Assembly (NCBI RefSeq): GCF_014873765.1 | Contig: NZ_JADBGG010000001.1 | Location: 213,358-277,357, forward strand | Origin: Desulfomicrobium macestii | Lineage (GTDB): Bacteria; Desulfobacterota; Desulfovibrionia; Desulfovibrionales; Desulfomicrobiaceae | DNA length: 64,000 nucleotides | Direction: 5' to 3' | Part shown: positions 7,666 to 16,258 of the stretch, piece after piece | How the letters are laid out: the number at the start of each line of letters is the position of its first letter | How positions within the stretch are numbered: the first letter of the stretch is position 1 | Program-made: the position numbers and the translations under genes | Notes under the pieces: generated by a model | What the model saw: only the letters and a program-made list of their open reading frames with translations | What the model was told of the DNA's origin: nothing | Database searches by the model: none

Positions 7666-10275
7666 GTGGCTCCCAGGAAATCTCTCTCCAAGCGTCTCTC
7701 CCTTTCTTTGGGACTGCTGAGCACGGTCATCATCCTTGCCGTTTCGACGCTGGTCTTCCTTTTTCTTTCGTGGCGGGTGGGCAACCAGATGCGTGAACGG
7801 GCCGAGAGCACCATCACATTTCTGGCTCAGGCCCTTGAAGCCCCGCTCTGGGCCCTTGACCGGGAAAGTGCGGCGGCGGTGGCAAAGGCCACGAGCATGG
7901 ACGTGCACGTCGGCCTGCTGGAGTTGCGGGATGCCCGGGATGAAGTGTGGTTTGCCCACGGCACCGGCCAGGCGCTTTTCATCATCCGCGAGGCCGAGAT
8001 CAGGCACGATGGGCAGGTCATCGGTTTCATCCGCCTGGGCCTGGAGGATTCCGCCCGGCAAAGGACCCTGGTCGGCATCGGTCTGGCAGGCGGCGGCATC
8101 GCCCTGCTTGTCATCGTGGCGCAGTATTGCCTGGGCAGGCGCCTCATGCGCCACTATTTTCAGACGCCTTTCGCGGCCCTTGATTCCCTGGTCGGGGCCT
8201 ATGCGCGGGGAGAGTATACCCAGACCGACCCCGGGGTCTATTACACGGAGTTCGAGCCGCTGGTGCGTGGGTTTCTGGACATGGGACGCACCATCCAGCG
8301 GCAGGTCAGCGCCCTGGCCGAGAGCGAGGAGAAGTACCGGGTGATTTTCGATCATTCTCCCGTGGGAATTTTTCGTACCACCCTGGACGGGAAGCTGCTG
8401 GAAGGCAACGCCGCGCTGCGCGGCATGTTCGGCTATTCTTCCCGCGAGGATTACCTTGCCTCCAGCGGACTTCGGGTCGAGTCGGTCTATGCGGAGCCTT
8501 CGGCTCGCGAGGCATATTTGCGAGCGCTGCTGTCTTCCGAAGGTGCTTTGAGCATGGAGGTGGAGTTCGTGCGCAAGGACGGCTCGCACTTCGAGGGCGT
8601 CCTGACCGCTTCGATTCAGCAGGACGCACAAGGCCGTCCGCTGTTCTTGAACGGCGTGGTCGAGGATGTCAGTGCTCGCAAGCAGGCCGAACGCGAGCTT
8701 GCCCTGGAGCGGATGCTGACCCAGGCCATCTTCGAGAGCGTGCCCGGACTTTTGTTTTTGTACGACAGCAAGGGCAGGCTCGTGCGCTGGAACAGGGCGC
8801 ACGAATCGATGACCGGATTCTCGGCCGACGAGATGCTGGGGCGCAGTATTCTCGACTGGTTTGGCGGGCGGGAGCCCCATGCCTCCAATATTCGGGCCGC
8901 ACTTGAAAGGGGCCTCAAGGATGGGATGGCCACGGTCGAGGCCGAAATGCTCACCAGGGACGGGCGAGCCGTTCCCTTCTATTTTTCCGGAGTGGCCGTG
9001 GTCATCGACGGAAAAACCTATCTGACGGGCATCGGCATCGACATTACGGAGCGCAAGCAGGCCGAAGAGCGACTGCGACAGTCGGAAGAGAAATTTTCGC
9101 AGCTGTTCAGGCTTTCGCCCGATGTCATCATTCTCATGAACCTGGCCGAGGGGCGGATCATCGACGTCAACGAAGCCTTTTCCCGGCTGACGGGCTTCGC
9201 CCATCATGAGGCCGTGGGCAAGACCGCGTTTGAGCTTGGGCTCTATGCCGATCCGGCCATGCGCGAGGTTGTGCGGCGGCGCATGCAGCAGAGCGGACAG
9301 ATCGACAACATCGATTTTTCCCTGGGATGCAAGGGTGGAAAAGCGATTTCGTGCGTGCTTTCAAGCCAGCTTCTGACGGTTGATGACGAGAAATGCGTTC
9401 TGGCCGTGCTGCATGATGTCACGGAGTTCAAGCATATGCAGGAACTCATGATCCAGAGCGAAAAGATGATTTCCGTGGGCGGGATCGCGGCAGGCGTGGC
9501 CCATGAGATCAACAATCCGCTCGGCATCATCATGGTCAGCAGCCAGAACCTCGTGCAGAGAAGCCGGCCGGATTTTCCCAAGAACATCGAGGCGGCCCAA
9601 GGTATCGGCCTCGATATGGATTTGTTCGATCGGTATATGCGAATCCGGGGGCTCTACGATTTTATCCGCAATATCCAGGATGCTTCCGTGAGAGCCGCGG
9701 ACATCATCCGGCACATGCTTGATTTTAGTCGCCGCAGCGAATCAAAGCGCAGCCTTTGCGATCTGCGCGCCGTCATCGAACGGGCCATGCTGTTGGCGGA
9801 CAAGGACTACGACCTGAAGAAGAGTTATGATTTCAATCGGATAGAAATTGTATGGGAGTGCGCTGATAATTTTCCCGCCGTCAGGTGCACGGAGACCGAA
9901 ATCGAGCAGGTGTTTTTGAACCTGCTGCGCAATGCGGCCCAGGCCATGGCTTCGGCCCGGCCGGAGGTGGTGAGGCCGCGCATCGTGGTGCGCATGAAGA
10001 CCGAGGCGGATCATGTGGTGCTGGAAGTGGAAGACAACGGCCCGGGCATGCCGCCCGAAGTGCAGCGCCGGGCCTTCGAGCCGTTCTTCACCACAAAGCC
10101 GCCGGGAGTGGGCACGGGGCTCGGCCTTTCCGTGTCCTATTTCATCATCACCCGTGGCCACGATGGCAGGATGCGTTTGGAGTCCCGCCCAGGCGAAGGC
10201 ACGCGCTTCATCATCGAACTCCCGGTCCTTGGGTCCGGCCGTAAAAAAAAGGGCGAGTGCATCCACGAATCATGA
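7666..10275 (+). CDS. membrane PAS sensor histidine kinase
   Basis: About 869 residues. An N-terminal membrane segment (LSLSLGLLSTVIILAVSTL), an extracytoplasmic sensor of about 100 residues and a second membrane segment (IGLAGGGIALLVIVAQYCL) are followed by three PAS domains. The HisKA domain carries GVAHEINNPLG, with the phospho-accepting His613, and the HATPase domain carries EDNGPGMP and GTGLGLSVSYFI. The GTG at 7666 is chosen because AAGGA lies ten bases upstream; a TTG start at 7594 would add an unlikely polar leader. The stop overlaps, by ATGA, the first codon of a response regulator that breaks off after 14 codons, so the kinase has no intact partner here. Confidence 0.85.
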   Translation: MAPRKSLSKRLSLSLGLLSTVIILAVSTLVFLFLSWRVGNQMRERAESTITFLAQALEAPLWALDRESAAAVAKATSMDVHVGLLELRDARDEVWFAHGTGQALFIIREAEIRHDGQVIGFIRLGLEDSARQRTLVGIGLAGGGIALLVIVAQYCLGRRLMRHYFQTPFAALDSLVGAYARGEYTQTDPGVYYTEFEPLVRGFLDMGRTIQRQVSALAESEEKYRVIFDHSPVGIFRTTLDGKLLEGNAALRGMFGYSSREDYLASSGLRVESVYAEPSAREAYLRALLSSEGALSMEVEFVRKDGSHFEGVLTASIQQDAQGRPLFLNGVVEDVSARKQAERELALERMLTQAIFESVPGLLFLYDSKGRLVRWNRAHESMTGFSADEMLGRSILDWFGGREPHASNIRAALERGLKDGMATVEAEMLTRDGRAVPFYFSGVAVVIDGKTYLTGIGIDITERKQAEERLRQSEEKFSQLFRLSPDVIILMNLAEGRIIDVNEAFSRLTGFAHHEAVGKTAFELGLYADPAMREVVRRRMQQSGQIDNIDFSLGCKGGKAISCVLSSQLLTVDDEKCVLAVLHDVTEFKHMQELMIQSEKMISVGGIAAGVAHEINNPLGIIMVSSQNLVQRSRPDFPKNIEAAQGIGLDMDLFDRYMRIRGLYDFIRNIQDASVRAADIIRHMLDFSRRSESKRSLCDLRAVIERAMLLADKDYDLKKSYDFNRIEIVWECADNFPAVRCTETEIEQVFLNLLRNAAQAMASARPEVVRPRIVVRMKTEADHVVLEVEDNGPGMPPEVQRRAFEPFFTTKPPGVGTGLGLSVSYFIITRGHDGRMRLESRPGEGTRFIIELPVLGSGRKKKGECIHES

Positions 10276-10316
10276 TCATCGACGATGAGGAACACATCCG
10301 CTTTTCTCATGGTTGA
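10272..10316 (+). pseudogene. N-terminal remnant of a response regulator
   Basis: Fourteen codons, MIIDDEEHIRFSHG, then TGA. The first twelve match the start of NtrC-type receiver domains (I-I-D-D-E-E-H-I-R-F-S), including the acidic pair. The start overlaps the kinase stop by ATGA, the usual coupling of a kinase with its regulator. Twelve bases after this stop the convergent selO gene ends, so nothing of the rest of the receiver remains. A deletion that joined the gene start to the selO side is the simplest reading. Confidence 0.6.
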
Positions 10317-10327
10317 TGGTCAACGCG

Positions 10328-11803
10328 TCATGTTCCGCAGAATGTCCGGTAATCGGCGTCAAGCGGAGCCGGATTGCGGTAGCGCGCGTGTTCGGGCCGG
10401 TCCTCGAAGGGGGTGGACAGGGCGTCCAGAAGTCGCTTCATGGGCTCAAGGTCGTTTTTCAGGGTTGCCGCTTCCAGCGCTTCCTCCACGCGGCGGTTGC
10501 GCGGGATGACGGCCGGGTTGTGCGCGCGCATGAGAATGCGCGACTCCTCGGGTGTCTCGTGCTGTCGGGCCAGCCGCGCTTCCCAGCGCTCTCGCCAGCG
10601 CATGAAACCGATGTCGCGGTAAAATGAACCATCCGGAGTCTCTTCCGTGAGCCCGCGCAGCGTCAGGGTATAGTCCGCGCCGCCTTCCTGCATGAGCTTC
10701 AGCAGCTCCTGGGTCAGGGACGCGTCCTCGTCCTCGGCTGTGAACAGGCCAAGTTTGTCCCGCATGCCTTCAATCCAGTGTCGCCGGAACATCGCCGGAA
10801 ATTCCTCCAGGGTCTCCTGGGCCAGCACCGTGGCCTTTTCCTCACGCTCATGCAGCAGCGGGAGCAGGGTTTCGGCCAGGCGTGTCAGGTTCCATTGGGC
10901 AATGGAGGGCTGGTTGCCGTAGGCATAGCGTCCGTCGCGATCAATGGAGCTGAATACGGTGGCCGGGTCGTATGCGTCCATGAACGCGCATGGGCCGTAG
11001 TCGATGCTTTCTCCGCACAGGGCCATGTTGTCGGTGTTCATGACTCCGTGGATGAAGCCGACATGCAGCCAGCTGGTCACGAGCCGGGCCTGGCCCTCCA
11101 TGACCGCGCGCAGCAGTTCGAGGAAGGGGTTCCTGGCCTCGGCAAGTTCCGGGTAATGTCGGCGGATGGTGTATTCGGCCAGGATGCGCAGGTCCTCGGT
11201 CTTGCCGCGCGCCGCAAGGTATTCAAAGGTGCCCACGCGGATGTGGCTGCTCGCCACGCGGGTCAGGACGGCTCCCGCCAGGGTTGTTTCGCGGTGTACG
11301 GGTTCGCCGGTGGTGGCCACGGCGAGGCTGCGCGTGGTCGGGATTCCAAGGGCGTGCATGGCCTCGCTGATGACGTATTCGCGGAGCATGGGCCCAAGGG
11401 CCGCGCGTCCATCGCCCCGGCGGGAAAATGGGGTCTGGCCCGAGCCCTTGAGCTGGATGTCGAAGCGCTCGCCCCTGGCGGTGACATGTTCGCCAAGGAG
11501 AATGGCGCGGCCGTCGCCGAGCATGGTGAAATGTCCGAACTGATGCCCCGCGTAGGCCTGGGCAATGGGGTCCGCTCCTGCGGGGAGGCTGTTTCCGGCA
11601 AAAACGGCGGCCCCTTCCGGACCGTCGAGGCTGTCCGCATCAAGGCCCAGGGACGACGCCAGTTCGCGGTTCAGGAGGGCAAGGCCCGGCTTTTTTACCG
11701 CAATGGGCTTTTGACGCACGAAAAGTGATTCGGGCAGACGGGTGTAGGTATTGTCGAAATTCCAGCCTTGTCCGGCGAGTGGATTTTGATCTTGAGAAGA
11801 CAT
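10328..11803 (-). CDS. selO: protein adenylyltransferase SelO (YdiU)
   Basis: 491-residue pseudokinase-fold enzyme that transfers AMP from ATP to hydroxyl side chains of proteins and has been linked to redox control. The ATP-binding and catalytic segments are visible: YAGHQFGHFTMLGDGRA, LKGSGQTPFSRRGDGRA, and GFIHGVMNTDNMA with the metal-binding DYGP nearby. The protein ends FCGT, with a cysteine near the C-terminus where some eukaryotic SelO proteins have selenocysteine. Length is normal. The gene converges on the PAS kinase gene and stands alone. Confidence 0.95.
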   Translation of the reverse strand: MSSQDQNPLAGQGWNFDNTYTRLPESLFVRQKPIAVKKPGLALLNRELASSLGLDADSLDGPEGAAVFAGNSLPAGADPIAQAYAGHQFGHFTMLGDGRAILLGEHVTARGERFDIQLKGSGQTPFSRRGDGRAALGPMLREYVISEAMHALGIPTTRSLAVATTGEPVHRETTLAGAVLTRVASSHIRVGTFEYLAARGKTEDLRILAEYTIRRHYPELAEARNPFLELLRAVMEGQARLVTSWLHVGFIHGVMNTDNMALCGESIDYGPCAFMDAYDPATVFSSIDRDGRYAYGNQPSIAQWNLTRLAETLLPLLHEREEKATVLAQETLEEFPAMFRRHWIEGMRDKLGLFTAEDEDASLTQELLKLMQEGGADYTLTLRGLTEETPDGSFYRDIGFMRWRERWEARLARQHETPEESRILMRAHNPAVIPRNRRVEEALEAATLKNDLEPMKRLLDALSTPFEDRPEHARYRNPAPLDADYRTFCGT

Positions 11804-12067
11804 GGCGCTCCAGTGGGGTTGGATGCAAAAAAGGGATGCTCTTGAGAGTGATTACTGTTTTTGTATTCGAACCGCAATGACGGCATGGCGATACCAATCG
11901 GCAGGGCTTTCGAGAGATCGCTTTCGGGACGGCGGAGTTCGGGAGGAAGAGGCCGGAGGATGGCAGTCGGGGCGTAAACCGGCTGTCCAGTCTGTTTCGG
12001 GCTGGAGCGTGCCTAGCGCCATTGGTGTGACGATGCCTCTGCCTTTATGACTACGATGCGGGTCGTT

Positions 12068-12526
12068 CTAGTCGAAACAGAATTCGAGGGTGAACTTTCC
12101 AGCCTGACAGGAGAAGGGGATGGCGATGGCCCGCGCCGAGGTCCGGTATGATATGGAGTGGTTGTCTCCCATGATGACCGACGGTGTGGAGCCTTGCAGC
12201 TTAAAGCCCAGATCGACCAGCCCGACCCGTGCATGGCCGGAGATCATGTTCGTGATTTCGCCCATGGCGTCCTGCACGTCCTGCACGACATCCTCGATGG
12301 CGTCGCCGAGCATTTGCCGGACTATGTAAACGGCCGTGTTCTTGTCGAAAGAGATGCAGAAAGTCCCTTTTTTGTCGCCGGTGATGCCGATCAACGCGGA
12401 AACACAGCCGCAGGCAATCTTGTCTTTTTTCACATAGGGCGGGCCAGCCACGACCTCAAGAGCCGCAGTGGCGGAGAGTACATGCTTGGTTGCGCTTATG
12501 AAAGGTTTGGCCAAATCGGGGCTCAT
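12068..12526 (-). CDS. CheX-like chemotaxis phosphatase family protein
   Basis: 152 residues of the CheC/CheX/FliY family, which dephosphorylates CheY-type receivers. The catalytic E-x2-N pair is Glu90 and Asn93 in GEITNMISGHAR, and the C-terminus has the usual AIPF...FTLEFCFD strand. No chemotaxis gene lies beside it, so its receiver partner is unknown. A paralog with the same GExTNMISG motif lies at 39487-39963. A possible promoter is noted upstream. Confidence 0.85.
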   Translation of the reverse strand: MSPDLAKPFISATKHVLSATAALEVVAGPPYVKKDKIACGCVSALIGITGDKKGTFCISFDKNTAVYIVRQMLGDAIEDVVQDVQDAMGEITNMISGHARVGLVDLGFKLQGSTPSVIMGDNHSISYRTSARAIAIPFSCQAGKFTLEFCFD

Positions 12527-13045
12527 TGAACACTCCTTGGGTGGTTTGAGAATAGAAAGCGCTTTTTGCAGGATGCATCGCGTTCTATTTCAACCAAAGG
12601 TCCTTTTTCACTTTTGTGCAAAAACAAATGCTGTAGTTGTTAAATCTAAAGTCTTAATACTGGTGAATGTCAATAGGTCTATGTGTAAGACATTTGAAAT
12701 GTAACACGCCAAGTCACGATGCAGGATAAATCTTTGTCATACGTCGTTCCGGTTCGTTGCTAAATTCTTTGAAGTTCGTGATTGGCCGATTTGAACGCAA
12801 CGACGTCAAGCGAATTTTTGTATGCGGTCCCTCGCGTTCGTCCATGTCGTGCAAGCCGGATGTTCGCGATGTCGTCCATTCCGGCATGCAGCGGGGCTTG
12901 CGCATGGAAGCGGTTTGACTATCAAGCCTCGGACGCTGTAAGAAGCGGTTACTTTTCCCAAAGGATTGCTCCGTCTGACAGATGTCGCCGGTGTGCGCCG
13001 GGAAGTAGCGGAGCTTGTGACCGTAATCTCATGGAGGCTTGAAGC
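12527..13045 (+). other. intergenic region of about 520 bases
   Basis: Between the divergent CheX-like gene and the PA2779-like gene. The left half (about 12550-12720) is AT-rich and holds the promoter candidate described separately. The right half is GC-rich and has short open frames with no family resemblance. A strong GGAGG at 13034-13038 serves the next gene. I see no other feature. Confidence 0.6.
12645..12673 (-). promoter_or_regulatory. possible sigma-70-type promoter of the CheX-like gene
   Basis: On the minus strand TTGACA (12673-12668) is followed after 17 bases by TTTAGA (12650-12645). The -35 hexamer is perfect and the -10 is weak. It lies in an AT-rich stretch about 120 bases before the start codon. 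Confidence 0.4.
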
Positions 13046-13444
13046 ATGAATCGACAAAAATGGTTTTTCAACACGCGCGTGTGCTGGCCGATTCTGGTCG
13101 CTTATCTCTTTATCGCTTTCATTCCGTCCAACGCCGATGCCTTTCTGGCGCAAAGCCGCCTGTCTTCGGGCGAGATCGTGTCCGAGCGCAGCGCCGACAT
13201 CGCTTCCATCCAGAGCGCCCTGGAGAACAAGGTCGTGACCCAGCGGCTGGCTGACTACGGCCTGACTCCGGAAGAGGTGGACGCCAAGCTCGGTTCGCTT
13301 TCCGACGAGCAGCTGCATCAGCTGGCCGGTCTCTCCGGCGACGTGGGCGGCGGCATTCTCGGGGCGGTCATCGCGGTCCTGCTGGTCATTTTGCTGGTCG
13401 TGCTCATCCTGCACATAAGCGACAAGCGCATTGTCATCAGCTAG
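13046..13444 (+). CDS. PA2779-like small membrane protein
   Basis: 132 residues. An N-terminal membrane or signal segment (residues about 13-32, ending SNADA) precedes a soluble part of about 70 residues with DYGLTPEEVDAKLGSLSDEQ. A C-terminal membrane segment (GGGILGAVIAVLLVILLVVLI) follows, with a short tail ISDKRIVIS. Proteins of this type occur next to a C39-like peptidase lipoprotein and a TPR protein, as here. The soluble segment is followed by Gly-Gly-Gly just before the hydrophobic segment. Molecular function is not known. GGAGG lies seven bases before the ATG. The next gene overlaps its 3' end by 14 bases. Confidence 0.75.
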   Translation: MNRQKWFFNTRVCWPILVAYLFIAFIPSNADAFLAQSRLSSGEIVSERSADIASIQSALENKVVTQRLADYGLTPEEVDAKLGSLSDEQLHQLAGLSGDVGGGILGAVIAVLLVILLVVLILHISDKRIVIS

Positions 13445-13976
13445 AGCGCTTTGCCCGCTGCTCCTGATTCTGGTGTTCTCCTGTGCGGGGTGTATGCAGC
13501 GCCCCGCCTTTCAGCCGGTTCAGGACTCTTTTCCCCGTGCGGTGCGCCTACAGGTTCCGTTCGTTCCCCAGACCAAGGTCAATGACTGCGGACCGGCGGC
13601 CCTGGCCTCGGTGCTGGCTTTTCACGGCAGGAATGTTGCGCTGGATGAAGTGACGCGCCGCGTCTTCACCCCGGGCCTTGAGCGATCGCTGCTTCCCGAC
13701 ATGGAGAACCATGCCCGGTCCCTGGGTTTCACGACCCGATCCGGGCGCGGCGACCTGGACATGGTCCGCGCAATGATCGACTCTGGAGGGCCGGTCATCC
13801 TCATGCTCGACATGGGCACGAAGATGTTCAGCCAGGGGCATTACGTGGTTGTCTATGGATACGATTCCGCCGGGCTGCTCATGCACATTGGAACCAGCGG
13901 GGACATGTTCCTGCCCGACCGCGAGCTGCTCGACCGCTGGGAACGCATGAACCGACTATATCTGTTTCTGGAGTGA
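13431..13976 (+). CDS. C39-family cysteine peptidase lipoprotein (PA2778-like)
   Basis: 181 residues. A signal peptide ends in a lipobox (FSCAGC, Cys21), so the protein should be anchored to a membrane on the periplasmic side. The C39 papain-like domain shows the catalytic cysteine in NDCGPAALASVL (Cys53) and the histidine in GHYVVVYGYD (His137). C39 domains usually cut after a double glycine in peptide leaders. No transporter is attached. The TTG start at 13431 overlaps the upstream gene; the start is uncertain by a few codons. It lies between the PA2779-like and TPR genes in one operon. Confidence 0.82.
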   Translation: MSSARALCPLLLILVFSCAGCMQRPAFQPVQDSFPRAVRLQVPFVPQTKVNDCGPAALASVLAFHGRNVALDEVTRRVFTPGLERSLLPDMENHARSLGFTTRSGRGDLDMVRAMIDSGGPVILMLDMGTKMFSQGHYVVVYGYDSAGLLMHIGTSGDMFLPDRELLDRWERMNRLYLFLE

Positions 13977-13979
13977 ACC

Positions 13980-14540
13980 GTGCGCCTTGCATGCTGTCTT
14001 GTCCTTTGCTTCGCCTTTGCCCTGGGCGGCTGCGCCACGCCCAGGATTGTCGTGCTCTCCGATCCGCTGGATGCCAGGGAGCACAATGATCTGGGGGCCT
14101 CCTACGAGGCCTCCGGAGAACTTGATCTGGCCCTCGGGGCCTACGAAACCGCGGCCGCCAGGGACCGCTCCTGGGATCAGCCGCTCATCAATCTGGGCAA
14201 CGTGCACGCGGCCCTGGGTGATTGGAAAGAAGCCGCGGCCAGTTACCGGCAGGCCCTGAAGCGAAATCCAGAAAATCCTGAAGCCATGAACAATCTGGCC
14301 TTTGCCCAGACAAATCTGGGGCAGGAGCGGGACGCTCTGAAATGGTCCGCCCAGGCTCTGAAGATCGAGCCCGGCAACGTGCTTTTCAAGAGCACCCGGG
14401 CGCTGGTCCTGTCCCGAACTGGCGAGAAAGCCGAGGCTTTGAGGCTTTTGGACGAGGCCGTGCGGGATTTGCCGGGCGAGGACCCGCTACGCGAAGAAAT
14501 AATCGCCCTGCGCCACCGGATCGCAGGGTTCGCACCTTGA
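13980..14540 (+). CDS. TPR-repeat lipoprotein
   Basis: 186 residues. A short signal peptide ends in the lipobox FALGGC (Cys18). About three tetratricopeptide repeats follow (for example QPLINLGNVHAALGDWKEAA and PEAMNNLAFAQTNLGQERDA). Such repeats bind other proteins. The GTG start lies four bases after the peptidase stop, so this is the third gene of the PA2779-peptidase-TPR operon. It probably works with the peptidase at the same membrane. Confidence 0.8.
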   Translation: MRLACCLVLCFAFALGGCATPRIVVLSDPLDAREHNDLGASYEASGELDLALGAYETAAARDRSWDQPLINLGNVHAALGDWKEAAASYRQALKRNPENPEAMNNLAFAQTNLGQERDALKWSAQALKIEPGNVLFKSTRALVLSRTGEKAEALRLLDEAVRDLPGEDPLREEIIALRHRIAGFAP

Positions 14541-14552
14541 AAGATCCCGCCG

Positions 14553-14581
14553 TTGACCTTGGGTTTGGAACCGACTAAGCA
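14553..14581 (+). promoter_or_regulatory. promoter of the thiC leader
   Basis: TTGACC at 14553-14558, 17 bases, then TAAGCA at 14576-14581. Transcription would begin near 14588, just before the TPP aptamer, which supports the assignment. Confidence 0.55.
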
Positions 14582-14591
14582 CCACGACAGA

Positions 14592-14664
14592 AGTTAGGGG
14601 TGGCTCGCATGAGTCTGAGATTATACCCTTTGAACCTGATCTGGATAATTCCAGCGTAGGAAAA
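14592..14664 (+). promoter_or_regulatory. TPP riboswitch (THI element)
   Basis: Conserved thiamin pyrophosphate aptamer segments are present in order: TTAGGGGTGGCTC, CTGAGA near 14615, ACCCTTTGAACCTGATCTGG (14625-14644), then AATTCCAGCGTAGGAAA. It lies about 80 bases before thiC, the usual client. Ligand binding should favour the terminator hairpin at 14691-14722. Confidence 0.95.
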
Positions 14665-14690
14665 CGAAAAAACATGGTGACGCTCGTGCG

Positions 14691-14722
14691 GCCGTTTTCC
14701 TTTGCTGGAGAACGGCTTTTTT
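14691..14722 (+). terminator. intrinsic terminator of the TPP riboswitch
   Basis: GCCGTTTTCC (14691-14700) pairs with GGAGAACGGC (14707-14716) through ten base pairs including one G-U, with a six-base loop. TTTTTT follows at 14717-14722. It sits between the aptamer and the thiC ribosome binding site, so it is the expression platform for transcription attenuation. Confidence 0.88.
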
Positions 14723-14742
14723 CATTTTCAACCGAGGTCAAC

Positions 14743-16032
14743 ATGACACAGTCGAGTTTAGCCCGAGAGGGAACGATTACCCCTGAAATGCGGGTAGTGG
14801 CGGAGAAGGAGAGTCTGGATCCTGAAATCATCCGTGAGGGCGTTGCGCAGGGGCGGATCGTCATTCCAAAAAACGTGGGGCGGACTTTTTCCGTCGAGGG
14901 GATTGGCGCGGGCCTGAAAACCAAGGTCAACGCCAACATCGGTACATCCGGAGTGCAGGGTGCGCTGGATATTGAGTTGGCCAAGCTAGACGTCGCGGTC
15001 AGGGCCGGAGCGCACAGCGTCATGGACCTGTCCACGGGCCGCGATCTGATGACCACCAGGCGTGCGATCCTGCATCATTCGCCGGTCATGGTCGGGGCCG
15101 TTCCCCTGTATGCGGTGGCCGCCGATCTGGTCGATGCCGGACAAGGAATAGAAGCCATGACCGCGTCCTTGCTGCTCGAATCCATCGAGGCGCAGTGCGC
15201 GGAGGGGCTTGATTACATTACCGTGCACTGCGGAGTGACCCGCCAGGCCGTGGCCAGGACGCATGGGCAGGATCGGGTGGCCGGGATCGTCAGCCGGGGC
15301 GGGGCGCTCCTGGCGGCCTGGATGGAACGCAACAACCGTGAAAATCCGTTGCTGGAGGAATTCGACAGACTCCTCGACATCGCGTTCCGCTTCGATGTCA
15401 CCCTGAGCCTGGGTGACGGACTGCGCCCCGGAGCGGTCAGCGACGCCACGGACTCCGCGCAGATCCAGGAGCTGCTGGTCATCGGGGAACTGGGCAGGCG
15501 GGCCAGGGCCAGAGGTGTCCAGGTCATGATCGAGGGGCCGGGACACATGCCCCTGAATCAGATCGCGGGCAATGTCATGCTGCAAAAGCGCATCTGCGAC
15601 GGCGCGCCCTTTTATGTGCTGGGCCCTTTGACCACGGACATAGCGCCCGGGTACGACCACATCACCGCCGCCATCGGAGGGGCTGTCGCGGCGGCCGCGG
15701 GTGCGGATTTTCTGTGCTATGTGACTCCCGCCGAGCATCTCTGCCTGCCTGACATGGACGATGTGCATCAGGGCGTGATCAGTACGCTCATCGCGGCGCA
15801 TTCCGGTGATATCGCCAAGGGCGTTCAAGGCGCCATGGACAGGGACCGCGCTTTGTCCGTTTGCCGCAAGGAACTGGACTGGGAAGGCATGTTCGCGGCG
15901 GCCCTGGATCAGGATCTGCCCCGGCGCCGCTGGGAGGAAAACCGCGCCAGCGAAGGAAAGACCTGCACCATGTGCGGCAAGCTCTGCGCCATGGATGCCC
16001 ACAATTCCCTGCGTCGGGGATGCCCTTCCTGA
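14743..16032 (+). CDS. thiC: phosphomethylpyrimidine synthase ThiC
   Basis: 429-residue radical SAM enzyme that rearranges aminoimidazole ribotide to hydroxymethylpyrimidine phosphate for thiamin synthesis. Visible hallmarks are NANIGTSG near the N-terminus, [20 protein letters not shown], and a C-terminal cluster motif C-x2-C-x3-C ([12 protein letters not shown]). The length and motif fit the short-form ThiC of anaerobes. The ATG at 14743 is preceded by GAGG at 14734-14737; an in-frame extension upstream would overlap the terminator. Regulated by the riboswitch described above. Confidence 0.95.
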   Translation: MTQSSLAREGTITPEMRVVAEKESLDPEIIREGVAQGRIVIPKNVGRTFSVEGIGAGLKTKVNANIGTSGVQGALDIELAKLDVAVRAGAHSVMDLSTGRDLMTTRRAILHHSPVMVGAVPLYAVAADLVDAGQGIEAMTASLLLESIEAQCAEGLDYITVHCGVTRQAVARTHGQDRVAGIVSRGGALLAAWMERNNRENPLLEEFDRLLDIAFRFDVTLSLGDGLRPGAVSDATDSAQIQELLVIGELGRRARARGVQVMIEGPGHMPLNQIAGNVMLQKRICDGAPFYVLGPLTTDIAPGYDHITAAIGGAVAAAAGADFLCYVTPAEHLCLPDMDDVHQGVISTLIAAHSGDIAKGVQGAMDRDRALSVCRKELDWEGMFAAALDQDLPRRRWEENRASEGKTCTMCGKLCAMDAHNSLRRGCPS

Positions 16033-16094
16033 ATGACGGACCGCAATATCCGGCCCGTCGCCGTATTTTGACGAGGCGGCAGGCACGGAGGTTC

Positions 16095-16145
16095 GCAATG
16101 CGCCCCGATCCCCCTTTAGGGTAACCAAGGATCGGGGCGCATTGC
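16095..16145. terminator. perfect 17-bp inverted repeat after thiC
   Basis: The 17 bases at 16095-16111 are the exact reverse complement of 16129-16145, around a 17-base loop that itself contains CCCTTTAGGG. It lies 60 bases past thiC. There is no T-tract on either side, so it may be a factor-dependent terminator, an mRNA-protecting hairpin or a protein-binding site. Confidence 0.5.
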
Positions 16146-16258
16146 CTTGAGCGTTCTCCGGCGTTACCGTGAAGGGGATTTCACAAACAGCGCTCTTGCA
16201 ACCGATCCCTCCTCAGCAGGCGTGCGGCGGCTGCGGAGGGTCCGACAGGAAAGAGAAC

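Noticed and set aside
12782..13042. 86-codon frame before the PA2779-like gene.
   Set aside because: Cys/Arg/Ser-rich composition, no ribosome binding site and no family resemblance.
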